From contig CAMXLV010000029.1 of the NCBI GenBank assembly GCA_947244675.1, positions 1-17,239 on the forward strand: a DNA stretch of 17,239 nt, in the 5' to 3' direction. Below, piece after piece: positions 5,245-12,898 of this stretch. Below the pieces are notes generated by a model. That model did no database searches and was not told the origin of the DNA. It was given only the letters and a program-made list of their open reading frames with translations. Position numbers and translations under genes: made by a program. How positions within the stretch are numbered: the stretch's first letter is position 1; each line of letters begins with the position of its first letter. The DNA is from an uncultured Clostridium sp. (GTDB taxonomy: Bacteria > Bacillota_A > Clostridia > TANB77 > CAG-508).

Positions 5245-8103
5245 TTACTGTAAATATGCTTTCATATAACTTCCGCTTTTAATTGTTCTAATTGATGTTC
5301 CACTTCTTCTTCCTGTAATTGCCCCTTTATAAGGTCCATAAGTACCTTGTAATCCTCCATTATAGAAATATAAATTTCCAGCCTCTTTTACAACACCATA
5401 TCCACTTCCTGTAATAATTGGATTTGTATTACTTAATGCTGCTGTACTAGATCCCACTGTTACAGTTCCTGCATTTTGATAAATACCAACTCCTTGTGAA
5501 TTTGCTATTGTACTTGTAATGGTTCCTCCACTAACAGTAGCTGTTCCAGAATCAACAACAATTCCATAACTTGAAGCTGATGTAATGGTTCCTGCACTCA
5601 TTGTCATACTTCCTGAGAATACATGTACATTTTGGTTGGAAGCCGTTGAACCTGTTATTTTGCTAATGCTTCCTCCTGCTATTATTAAAGTTCCTCTACT
5701 AATAATTCCATTCGTTTTAGCTATAATTGATCCAGAATTTAAACGGAATGTTCCCGCTGTTGCAATAGCTGCATATTGTGTTGAAGTCAAAGTTTGTCCA
5801 TTGACTGTTATGGTTCCTCCAGAGGTAAATTCAAATACTCTTACTGATGAACTAATTGTTCCACTTCCTGAGAGAGTTATATTAGCAGATGCACTTGCTG
5901 ATGTAATAGCTGCTGTTCTTGTTATTGTTTTTCCATTCATATTTAATGTTATTGTTTTATTAATAGCTACTGTTGAGGAATCTGACACATTAGCTAAGAC
6001 TGTAATTACTCCCCCTGCTGTTGCTGCTGCACCTGAAACCGCTCCAGCATGTGCTGTTGCCAAATTATTATAATAAGTAGTAACTCCTGATTTCGTAATA
6101 CTATAATAAGCTGCTTGTACTGTTAATAATGCTGATCCTGTTGTAGCTGTTGCCTTACTTCCTGAAACTGTTGATGTAGCAACACAATATAAATATCGTC
6201 CATTCCATCCTGTAGAAGGTGCTAATGTATAAGTAGAAGAAGTTGCACCACTAATAGCTGTCCCTGCTCCTGTAGCACTTGTTTTATAATACCACTGATA
6301 TGTTATTGTTCCTGCTCCTGATGCTGACATCGTAAATCTTGCACTATTTCCAGCAACAACTGTTAAAGCAGATGGATTCGCTGTAATAGTTACCTTTGGT
6401 GCTGGTGTCCACCTAGCATATAAAGTAATATTAGCTGTTGGCACATATGATGCACCACCATTTCCTATTTTAGTTCCTCCACTAGCTGCTGTATACCAAC
6501 CAGAAAAAGTATAATTTGCTCTACTTGTGTTTGGCAAGGTTACTCCTCCCCCTGTCCATTTGGCATATAAAGTTCCATTGGCTTGATAGGATGTATTGGT
6601 AAAACTAGCTGTCATTTTTCCAGTATTAGCAATCATTTGTGTTCCACTTCCGTTGGTTCCTGTATAATATCCTCCAAAAGTATAAGTTCCTCGTGCTGAT
6701 GTATTAGCTGTTCCATTTCCATTATAATTAAAAGTTACAGTATAAGCTTTTGCTGGAACAGAAATTCCACTTGCTGATATATCTTTTGTTCCTGCTACAT
6801 CTGTATAAACTCCTTTATTATAATTTTGATATAGCGTTGTAGTTCCTCCTGTTGTAGCACCTTGATTATTTAGTGTAATACTATATTGATTTCCTTCCCA
6901 TATTGCATAAAGACAAGTCGCCATATCTTGGGTGAAAGTTCCTCCTGGTTGATAAGTAGGTGTTGTATCATTCCTATTAGTTGACCAACCTAAAAAACGA
7001 AAATTAGCCCTGGTTGGTACTTGAGTATGTAATATTAAATCATTTCCTTTGTTTTTTTCTTGTGCTTCAGGTGCATCAGTTCCACCATTTGCATCATATT
7101 GAATTTGATAATTCACAACATAGCTTTCTGATTGTTGTATTTCAGTAGCCCTATTTCCTGCTAAATCAATTACTTTTGTATATAAATAATAAGTTCCACC
7201 TTCTACATTTTCTAAAATTTCTTCATTATTTATAAAGTCCTTCCAATTGCTATCTTCCTGTGCTGGTATTTCATTAGCTGTTGTCAATTGATATTGTAAT
7301 ATATGTAATCCACTTCCACCAGTATCTGATGCTGTTAATTTTGTAGTAATAGGCGTCGTTGTTTCATTGGCTAATATAGTATAATTTCCTCCATTTGTTT
7401 CGATTTCTACGGTTGGTAACTCTCGATCAATATTTTGAATATTCCCAGTTGCATAATTTCCTGCTTCTCCTAACTCATTAAGTAATCTTGCATAAATTGA
7501 ACCATTTTCTTCCATAATAATTGGTTCTTTATAATCTTGCCAATTTTGTGCATCTAATGAATATTGTAATATATATCCTTCTATCTCTGTTTGAATTTCT
7601 ACCTCTACATTTGTGTTGGTCCATTGACTAGGTATAGCTATAAATTTAATATTACTTTTTTCTAAATCTAAATCTGGTGGTAGATTTTCTCCTAAAGTTC
7701 CCTTATATTCTACATTTTTTTCTGTAATCCAATAAACATATCCTTCTTTTGTAATAACTTGAATGGTTATTTTTTCTTTATCTGGTAATAGCGTAATCTC
7801 TTTTGCATCGCTAAACATATCATCTTCTTCGATTGCTTCTTTATAGATGTTTAAATATTTTTCATTATCCCATTGTTCTAAATTTCTATCTGGCTGTAGC
7901 CCTAATCCAATAACACGTAATTCTTCTAAATATTCTGCCTTTTTTTCTTCTATTTTTGCCTTATTGGCTTGTATTACAATTGAGTTTTCTCCTGTAAAAA
8001 TAACAATCGTTATAGTTGCTAATATAATAAGAACAATAATTGTAATTACTAAAGCCATCAATGTAATTCCTTTATTGCTACTTTTAATCGTTTGTTTTTC
8101 CAT
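5245..8103 (-). CDS. Large prepilin-like surface protein with InlB-type repeats and beta-helix tail
   Basis: A 952-residue protein. The N terminus is a class III (prepilin-type) signal: KG12 then ITLMALVITIIVLIILATIT, with cleavage expected after Gly12; the usual Glu at position +5 is replaced by Ala. A charged helix follows (about 42-65). Two beta-rich segments come next (about 150-330). Then come repeats resembling the InlB B / Listeria-Bacteroides repeat at about 333-403, 453-517 and 521-567 (signatures YDANGG, FLGWST, YAIW, FSGWYT, LYARW), an Ig-like domain at about 568-663 (YQWYYKT, YLYCVAT) and a Gly/Ser/Thr/Ala-rich repeat region 668-952 suggestive of a right-handed beta helix. It is probably an extracellular adhesin tethered through a pilin-like helix. 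SD sites GGAGG and AAAGGA precede the ATG. There is no sortase motif. The gene is GC-richer in its repeat half than its neighbours. Confidence 0.75.
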   Translation of the reverse strand: MEKQTIKSSNKGITLMALVITIIVLIILATITIVIFTGENSIVIQANKAKIEEKKAEYLEELRVIGLGLQPDRNLEQWDNEKYLNIYKEAIEEDDMFSDAKEITLLPDKEKITIQVITKEGYVYWITEKNVEYKGTLGENLPPDLDLEKSNIKFIAIPSQWTNTNVEVEIQTEIEGYILQYSLDAQNWQDYKEPIIMEENGSIYARLLNELGEAGNYATGNIQNIDRELPTVEIETNGGNYTILANETTTPITTKLTASDTGGSGLHILQYQLTTANEIPAQEDSNWKDFINNEEILENVEGGTYYLYTKVIDLAGNRATEIQQSESYVVNYQIQYDANGGTDAPEAQEKNKGNDLILHTQVPTRANFRFLGWSTNRNDTTPTYQPGGTFTQDMATCLYAIWEGNQYSITLNNQGATTGGTTTLYQNYNKGVYTDVAGTKDISASGISVPAKAYTVTFNYNGNGTANTSARGTYTFGGYYTGTNGSGTQMIANTGKMTASFTNTSYQANGTLYAKWTGGGVTLPNTSRANYTFSGWYTAASGGTKIGNGGASYVPTANITLYARWTPAPKVTITANPSALTVVAGNSARFTMSASGAGTITYQWYYKTSATGAGTAISGATSSTYTLAPSTGWNGRYLYCVATSTVSGSKATATTGSALLTVQAAYYSITKSGVTTYYNNLATAHAGAVSGAAATAGGVITVLANVSDSSTVAINKTITLNMNGKTITRTAAITSASASANITLSGSGTISSSVRVFEFTSGGTITVNGQTLTSTQYAAIATAGTFRLNSGSIIAKTNGIISRGTLIIAGGSISKITGSTASNQNVHVFSGSMTMSAGTITSASSYGIVVDSGTATVSGGTITSTIANSQGVGIYQNAGTVTVGSSTAALSNTNPIITGSGYGVVKEAGNLYFYNGGLQGTYGPYKGAITGRRSGTSIRTIKSGSYMKAYLQ

Positions 8104-8205
8104 TGTTCCTTTATTCCTCCATAAAATACTTTTAACTTAAATTCTTCTTACTTATCTAAATCATTTTAATTTAATATTACCTTATACTTTGTTGCCATAA
8201 TGTTA

Positions 8206-8236
8206 AAGTAACAATGTATATCATACATTGTTACTT
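8206..8236 (-). terminator. Hairpin downstream of ftsH
   Basis: A perfect 13-bp stem (AAGTAACAATGTA 8206-8218 and TACATTGTTACTT 8224-8236) with a 5-base loop lies 8 bases past the ftsH stop codon. The T run after the stem on the minus strand is short, so termination strength is uncertain. Confidence 0.6.
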
Positions 8237-8243
8237 GTAACTT

Positions 8244-10053
8244 TTATTCACCAAAAATTGCTTCAAATTCATCAGCTTCTATTTTTTCTTTTTCTAATAA
8301 AATTCCTGCTACTTGGTGTAATTTATCTATATTATCTGATAAAATTTGTTTTGCTCTATTATATCCTGTATCAACAATTCTTTTTGTTTCTTCATCAATA
8401 ACAGCTGCTGTTTCTTCAGAATATTCTTTTGCCTGTGCAAAGTCTCTTCCTAAGAATACTTCCTCTTGACTAGATCCCAACATTAATGCCCCTATTCTTT
8501 CACTCATTCCATATTTGGTTACCATACTTCTAGCAATTTTAGTTGCTCTTTCAATATCATTGCTTGCTCCTGTTGAGATATCATTTAAAATTAAGCTCTC
8601 TGCTACTCTACCGCCAAGTAAAGAAACTATATTTTCTTCCATCTCTGTTTTAGACATAAAAGATTTATCTTCTGTTGGACGATACATTGTATATCCTCCA
8701 GCCATTCCTCTTGGTACAATTGATATTTGGTGGACTGGGTCTTGTGTTTCTAAGAAATGACTCACTACTGCATGCCCTGCTTCATGATAAGCCACTAATT
8801 TGTTTTCTTTTTCACTTCTTACTTTTGTTTTCTTTTCTGGCCCCATTGTTACTTTTACCATAGCATCTTCAATTTCTTTCATACCGATTTCATTTAGATT
8901 TCTTCTGGCTGCCAATAATGCCGCTTCATTTAAAACATTTTCTAAATCTGCTCCTGCAAATCCAGAAGTATTTTTTGCAATTATTTTTAAATCAATATCA
9001 TCTGCTAAACGTTTTTTTCTTGAGTGTACATCTAAGATTTGTTCTCTTGCTTTTACATCTGGAAGTCCTACTACAATTTGTCTATCAAATCTTCCTGCTC
9101 TTAAAAGTGCTTTATCTAATACATCTGGTCTATTAGTTGCAGCTAATACTATAACACCTTCATTTTCTGCAAATCCATCCATCTCTACTAATAATTGGTT
9201 TAATGTTTGTTCTCTTTCATCATGTCCTCCACCTAATCCAGCACCTCTTTGACGTCCAACAGCATCGATTTCGTCAATAAAGATAATACATGGTGCATTT
9301 TTCTTAGCTTGCTCAAATAAGTCTCTTACTCTAGATGCTCCTACACCAACAAACATTTCTACAAAGTCAGATCCACTGATAATAAAGAATGGTACCCCTG
9401 CTTCTCCAGCTACTGCTTTGGCAAGTAATGTTTTTCCTGTTCCTGGTTGCCCTACTAATAAAACACCTTTTGGAATTCTAGCTCCCATATCAGTAAATTT
9501 TTTTGGATTTTTTAAGAATTGTACGATTTCTTCTAATTCCTCTTTTTCCTCGTCAACTCCTGCTACATCTTCAAAAGTTATTTTATTTTTGTCTGCTGGT
9601 GTCATCATTCTTGCTTTACTCTTTCCAAATGACATGGTCTTATTTCCGAGGTCCTCCTTGTCCTGCTCCTCCCATCATGAAAAACCAGAAAATGAAGAAA
9701 ATTATTAGTAAACCAAATGGTGTTAGTAAACTAAGTACAGTAACAAAAATAGATTGTGATTTTTCTTCTAATGTAAAGGCTCCATCTTTTAAGAAGTCTT
9801 CACTATAACTCATAAAGCTTTCCATATTTGGTATGTTTACTTCTTTTTTTATTTTGTCGTCTTTTAAAGTAACAGTCGCTAATTTTCCATCTGCTTCAAT
9901 TTGGATAGCTTCTACTTTTCCACTATTGATATCAGATATTAATTCTGAATATTTTAATTTTGAATCACTATTTTCAACAATAGATGATAGTACCACTATA
10001 AATATAATACCTATGATCAGCCACATGGCTAATGTTTTAATTCCGCTTTTCAA
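8244..10053 (-). CDS. ftsH: ATP-dependent zinc metalloprotease FtsH, split by a +1 frame change at CGGA
   Basis: A membrane AAA protease that degrades misfolded and regulatory proteins. The first frame starts at TTG 10053 (AAGGAGG 7 bases upstream) and encodes membrane segment 1 (about 6-25), the extracytoplasmic domain and membrane segment 2 (about 103-126). It ends GGAGQGGP, then an in-frame CGG (codon 136), AAA and stop at 9640. In the +1 frame the protein continues [13 protein letters not shown], exactly the linker expected, then Walker A GQPGTGKT (full-length 201-208), Walker [10 protein letters not shown], the arginine-finger region ending GRFDRQ and the zinc motif HEAGH (423-427). The joined product is 602 residues, normal for FtsH. 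Alternatively the 463-codon ORF could start at ATG 9635, 4 bases after the stop, but the only SD-like site (AAGGAGG) is 17 bases from that ATG and the resulting protein would lack its membrane anchor. It follows tilS, a conserved Firmicute arrangement (hprT, often between them, is absent). Confidence 0.92.
9645..9648 (-). other. Putative +1 recoding site CGGA in ftsH
   Basis: The context is GGA GGA CCT CGG A AAT AAG on the minus strand. The zero frame meets TAA one codon after CGG. An SD-like AAGGAGGA lies immediately 5' of CCT CGG, reminiscent of the internal SD that stimulates the prfB +1 shift, although the spacing is shorter here. The same CGGA is used in nrdG and tilS. Confidence 0.65.
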
Positions 10054-10096
10054 AATAATTCCTCCTTATGTTTTAGCAAATATTTTTTATATTGCT

Positions 10097-10125
10097 TTTA
10101 TACCATATAATTTTTCGTTTTTCAA
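10097..10125 (-). promoter_or_regulatory. ftsH promoter
   Basis: Minus strand TTGAAA (complement of 10120-10125), 17 bases, then TATAAA (complement of 10097-10102), about 44 bases before the TTG start. It lies just after the true tilS stop (10187), so ftsH can be transcribed both from here and by read-through from tilS; no clear terminator was seen between the two. Confidence 0.6.
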
Positions 10126-10186
10126 TAGTTTTTTATATGTCTTTTTTATTACAAAATCGCTTAATTTTCCCATTTCTTACGGATAC

Positions 10187-11183
10187 CTACTTTTTTATAA
10201 AATGAATTTTATGGTTTTTTATTAAAACTTTTGTATTTTTGTTTGGCATTAGATATTTGTTTCCAATATTTTTACTACTCAAAAGTATGATATCCTCTAT
10301 ATGTATTTTTTCAATACTTGCTGTTGTTCCGAAATAGCCTTTTTATAATATATCGAATTAGTCTTGCTTTTATTACTTTTTCTTGTAGATTAAATTTTTT
10401 TAAATGAATTTCTATCTTCTCTTGATTTTCTTCTAGTAATAATTCTTGATAAATTTTTTCTGTTTGTTTCTCCATATACTCATTTTCTAGAATTGTTATA
10501 TTAGAAAATCTATCTATTGTATTGATAATATTGGGATTAAATTCTTGTTGTATATACGGAATAACTACATTTCTTACCTTATTTCTGTGATATGTGTTAT
10601 CAAAATTGGTTTTGTCTATTCTTGGTTTTAATTTTTTGTCTTCACAATATTTTTCTATTTCTCTTCTTTCACATTCAATAAGAGGTCTTATTATTTTTCC
10701 TCTTTTAGGTTCGATTCCTTTTAGTCCCTCTACACCACTACCTCTTAACAAGTGCATAAAAATAGTTTCTATTTTATCATTTTTGTTATGGGCTACTGCA
10801 ATTTTGGTTGCTTTCGTTTTTTCTAAAACTTCTTGAAAAAACTCATATCTTGCAATTCTTCCCGCTTCTTCTGTTCCTATTTTATTAGTATTAGCCATTT
10901 TTTGAATATCTATACTTTTTAAATAAAATTCAATTTGATTTTTTTCACAATATTTTTTTACATATTGTTCATCTTCTACTGCTTCTTTTCTAATTTGATG
11001 ATTTACATGAGCAACAACAATTTGAACTTTTCTGAATCTATCTTCTGCTTCATTTTTCACTAGTTCTACTAATACATTCAACATACACATAGAATCTGGG
11101 CCTCCTGATACAGCTACTACTATTTTATCTCCTTTTTGTATTAATTGATATTTTTTTATAGTTTGTATAATTTTATTTTTCAT
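10187..11183 (-). CDS. tilS: tRNA(Ile)-lysidine synthase, split by a +1 frame change at CGGA
   Basis: TilS makes lysidine at C34 of tRNA-Ile(CAU), using ATP and lysine, so that AUA is read as Ile; it is essential in most bacteria. The PP-loop motif SGGPDS is at residues 26-31, followed by VAHVNHQIR and VAHNKNDKIET, both characteristic. The zero frame carries 284 codons, reaches an in-frame CGG (10331-10329) and stops five codons later at 10311. In the +1 frame the protein continues GTTASIEKIHIEDI, then NIGNKYLMPN and KIHFIKK, to a TAG at 10187. This is a recognisable TilS-type continuation (IE-x-x-H-IED and IGN-x-x-L-x-P). The joined product is about 331 residues and still lacks the last domain found in longer (about 430-470) TilS proteins. 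The start at 11183 is preceded by a GGGGAG about 13 bases away, a rather distant SD. The gene is upstream of ftsH. Confidence 0.88.
10328..10331 (-). other. Putative +1 recoding site CGGA in tilS
   Basis: The context is AGG CTA TTT CGG A ACA ACA on the minus strand. Removing the C restores LFGTTASIEKIHIED, where Gly after Phe fits the TilS family. It is the third of three in-frame CGG codons in the window and again is followed by A. The preceding TTT could also re-pair as TTC after a +1 slip here, which is not possible at the other two sites. Confidence 0.65.
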
Positions 11184-11227
11184 TTTTATTGTTGTTCTCC
11201 CCTTTGACCTATTTTACTACGCTAGAA

Positions 11228-11279
11228 CAAAAAGAGCATAACAAAAAAATATTAGACCTTTTAGATTACTCTGTATGCT
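11228..11279 (-). terminator. Possible terminator or leader hairpin upstream of tilS
   Basis: AGAGCATA on the minus strand pairs with TATGCTCT across a loop of about 30 bases and is followed by TTTTTGTTC. It lies about 45 bases before the tilS start, so it could end a transcript from the right or act as an attenuator of tilS. The long loop lowers confidence. Confidence 0.4.
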
Positions 11280-11292
11280 CTATTTCCGTTTG

Positions 11293-11319
11293 TCTGCAAA
11301 AATTTCGCAGAATTTTTTT
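11293..11319 (+). terminator. Plus-strand terminator-like hairpin with no plus-strand gene before it
   Basis: TCTGC (11293-11297), a 9-base loop and GCAGA (11307-11311) are followed by A and TTTTTTT (11313-11319), an intrinsic terminator shape in the plus direction. All nearby genes run on the minus strand, so it has no obvious client. It sits inside the extended copy B repeat region. Confidence 0.45.
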
Positions 11320-11337
11320 GTAGAATGTGTTTTGCTA

Positions 11338-11356
11338 GATTAGTAAAATTTTTGAT
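11338..11356 (+). repeat. Dispersed intergenic repeat, copy B (diverged)
   Basis: It matches the 19-base core of copies A and C at 16 positions. Similarity to copy A also covers the flanking TGTTTTG and AGAACAAAAAG segments, with about 65 extra bases, containing hairpins, between the two blocks in this copy. It lies 15 bases from the terminator hairpin that starts at 11372. Confidence 0.5.
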
Positions 11357-11371
11357 TTTTTTCTATATAAC

Positions 11372-11402
11372 AAATAGATAATATGTTAAATATTATCTAT
11401 TT
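11372..11402 (-). terminator. Hairpin downstream of the Rpn-family gene
   Basis: A perfect 13-bp stem AAATAGATAATAT / ATATTATCTATTT with a 5-base loop lies 37 bases past the stop at 11439. The T tract beyond the stem on the minus strand is interrupted, so it may be a weak terminator. Confidence 0.55.
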
Positions 11403-11438
11403 TACTATATTTTACTAAGTTTTTCAAGCTTTAACTTT

Positions 11439-12623
11439 TTATCCTGTTATGGTCTTTTTAATTTTTTCTAAACGTTTCTTATCAACATTCAGTGTTATTA
11501 ATATATCTTTTTCATCCATTTGATTTTTCAACATTTTTATGATTAACTGCTCTTCTCGTGATTCTAATTCTTTTTCTTTCTTTTTTACCTTAACTTCTCT
11601 TTTCTTTATTTGGTTTTTTTGCTCTTTTATTTTACTTTCTTGTTCTTTTACTTTACTTTCTTGTTCTTTTACTTTACTTTTTTCCTCTTTTATTTTCATT
11701 TGCTGTACTTTTAATTGTTTTTGTTGTTTCGTTACTTTTTTTTGCAATTCAAAAAATTCATCTACTTGATTTAGTAATAATTCTACAAACATAGCTTCAT
11801 CTCCTCCTTTTTCTTTTAATTTTAAATCATCAATAAGCTTCTCATATTTACTTTTTGATAGTTTACTTTTAAATACATATTTTATAATATTTTGCAAAAA
11901 TATTTTTTGCCTTATCTCCAGCTTCTGCCTTACTATAATTTGTAAATACTTTTCTAACTCTTTACGATTCGTTGCTTTTTCTAATAACATCATTTTACTC
12001 AATAGACTATCACTCTTTAACAAATCTCTATGTGTATAATGATTTATGTCTATTAATTGAAAATTAGCAAATGGAATAGCTTCACACCCAATTAATTGTT
12101 CTTGCTTGTCTGACAAATAATTCGTAACATTCCATTTTCTATTTCCTGTATAGATTACAAAAGAATATATTGTTGGTAGCTTATAATTCTTTTGCAATAA
12201 CTTTTCTTTATCAATTGCACTTTCCATGATTGCCATATTGTACTTTAAAATTCGATATGGCATTGCATAATCTATTGTTGATTGTTGCTCAATTAAAAAA
12301 AATATGTTTTGCTTGTTTTTTTTATAAATTACATCTGATTCCATTGTGTGAAAATCTTCTGTAATAAATTCTCTATTATATTTTTCTATATCTTTTTCTT
12401 GCAAGGCATAAGGTGTATCTTTTAATGCTAATCTCTCATTTAAAAATTTGATTACTTCTTCTTTATTATCTAATACTTTTTTAAAAATTTTATCATGTGG
12501 TTTTTCTACTTTATTTTTCGTTTTGTAGTTGTATTTTTCCTCCTCTTCACAAACCCCCACTAATTTATATTTTTTTATTATTCTTTTGTAGTATAAATAT
12601 TCTTTATAGGTAAATGGTTCCAT
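11439..12623 (-). CDS. Rpn-family PD-(D/E)XK nuclease / putative transposase with coiled-coil tail
   Basis: A 394-residue protein. Residues about 43-200 match the Rpn/PDDEXK transposase-like family: HDKIFKKVLDNKEEVIKFLN, then ESDVIYK with the catalytic Asp, then NIFFLIEQQS carrying the E-x-Q variant of the nuclease core, then MPYRILKYNMAIMESAID and YTGNRKWN. Family members promote RecA-independent recombination. The C-terminal third (about 290-380) is a very charged coiled coil built of a 7-residue unit (KVKEQES) repeated in tandem. It is a single-gene unit with its own promoter (12638-12665) and SD; the promoter is so close that the transcript leader is only about 10 bases. The gene is flanked by copies of the dispersed repeat in direct orientation, suggesting a mobile or formerly mobile insertion between tilS and dnaB. 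Confidence 0.8.
   Translation of the reverse strand: MEPFTYKEYLYYKRIIKKYKLVGVCEEEEKYNYKTKNKVEKPHDKIFKKVLDNKEEVIKFLNERLALKDTPYALQEKDIEKYNREFITEDFHTMESDVIYKKNKQNIFFLIEQQSTIDYAMPYRILKYNMAIMESAIDKEKLLQKNYKLPTIYSFVIYTGNRKWNVTNYLSDKQEQLIGCEAIPFANFQLIDINHYTHRDLLKSDSLLSKMMLLEKATNRKELEKYLQIIVRQKLEIRQKIFLQNIIKYVFKSKLSKSKYEKLIDDLKLKEKGGDEAMFVELLLNQVDEFFELQKKVTKQQKQLKVQQMKIKEEKSKVKEQESKVKEQESKIKEQKNQIKKREVKVKKKEKELESREEQLIIKMLKNQMDEKDILITLNVDKKRLEKIKKTITG
11622..11692 (-). repeat. 21-base in-frame tandem repeat in the Rpn coiled coil
   Basis: Three or more units of 21 bases (TTACTTTCTTGTTCTTTTAC as seen on the plus strand) encode tandem KVKEQES heptads; the central units are nearly identical and the edges decay. 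This kind of array can change length by slippage without breaking the frame. Confidence 0.75.
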
Positions 12624-12637
12624 ATCACTTCTCCTTT

Positions 12638-12665
12638 ATTATATCACATTTAATTTTAAAGTCAA
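12638..12665 (-). promoter_or_regulatory. Promoter of the Rpn-family gene, very short leader
   Basis: Minus strand TTGACT (complement of 12660-12665), 16 bases, TATAAT (complement of 12638-12643). The SD AAAGGAG (12631-12637) directly abuts the -10, so transcription would start at or inside the SD. This should make initiation sensitive to the exact start site. Confidence 0.7.
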
Positions 12666-12869
12666 GATTTATTCCAAAGTAAAAAAAATTGTTTAAAAAT
12701 ATTAAAAATGGGCAGATATTATTCATTTTTTGGGAATTTGATTTAAATAATAGATTTAACTTTTTGAAATAATATTTTATATTATATAAACCTCTTCTGA
12801 TTTTGTCAAGTAATCTCCTTTATTTTCTTTGTTTTTCTATTCTCCTTATTTAAGAAAACCATCCAATAC

Positions 12870-12888
12870 TATTGGTAAAATCTTTGAT
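12870..12888 (+). repeat. Dispersed intergenic repeat, copy C (19-base core)
   Basis: Identical over 19 bases to copy A (146-164). On the minus strand, similarity continues into the preceding segment (TTATTTTTTA..TG.TAT before ATCAAAGATTTTACC). It lies 22 bases from the dnaB terminator hairpin, the same distance as copy A from its hairpin. Confidence 0.6.
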
Positions 12889-12898
12889 CATTCCTATA

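Noticed and set aside
5585..6073. 162-codon plus-strand ORF opposite the prepilin-like gene
   Set aside because: Mirror of the Ser/Thr/Ala-rich repeat region; no SD or family match. An antisense shadow.
5271..6652. Out-of-frame CGGA strings in the prepilin-like gene as possible extra shift sites
   Set aside because: They are read as AGC GGA and AAC GGA; the frame continues without a break, so they are not recoding sites.
9633..9642. ftsH as two genuine genes with re-initiation at ATG 9635
   Set aside because: Possible, because the start is 4 bases after the stop, but the second chain would lose its membrane anchor, the SD-like site is 17 bases away, and the +1 join gives the conserved linker and the same CGGA as the other two genes. 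Kept only as an alternative.
3933..10331. Three ordinary sequencing or assembly indels
   Set aside because: Not excluded, but all three would have to be an inserted C directly before GGA, and no frame break was found in the other genes; random errors favour homopolymers, which are abundant here and intact. Read data would settle it.
12670..12860. AT-rich spacer as a possible origin or RNA gene
   Set aside because: No DnaA-box cluster, iterons or stable fold were seen; base composition alone is not evidence.
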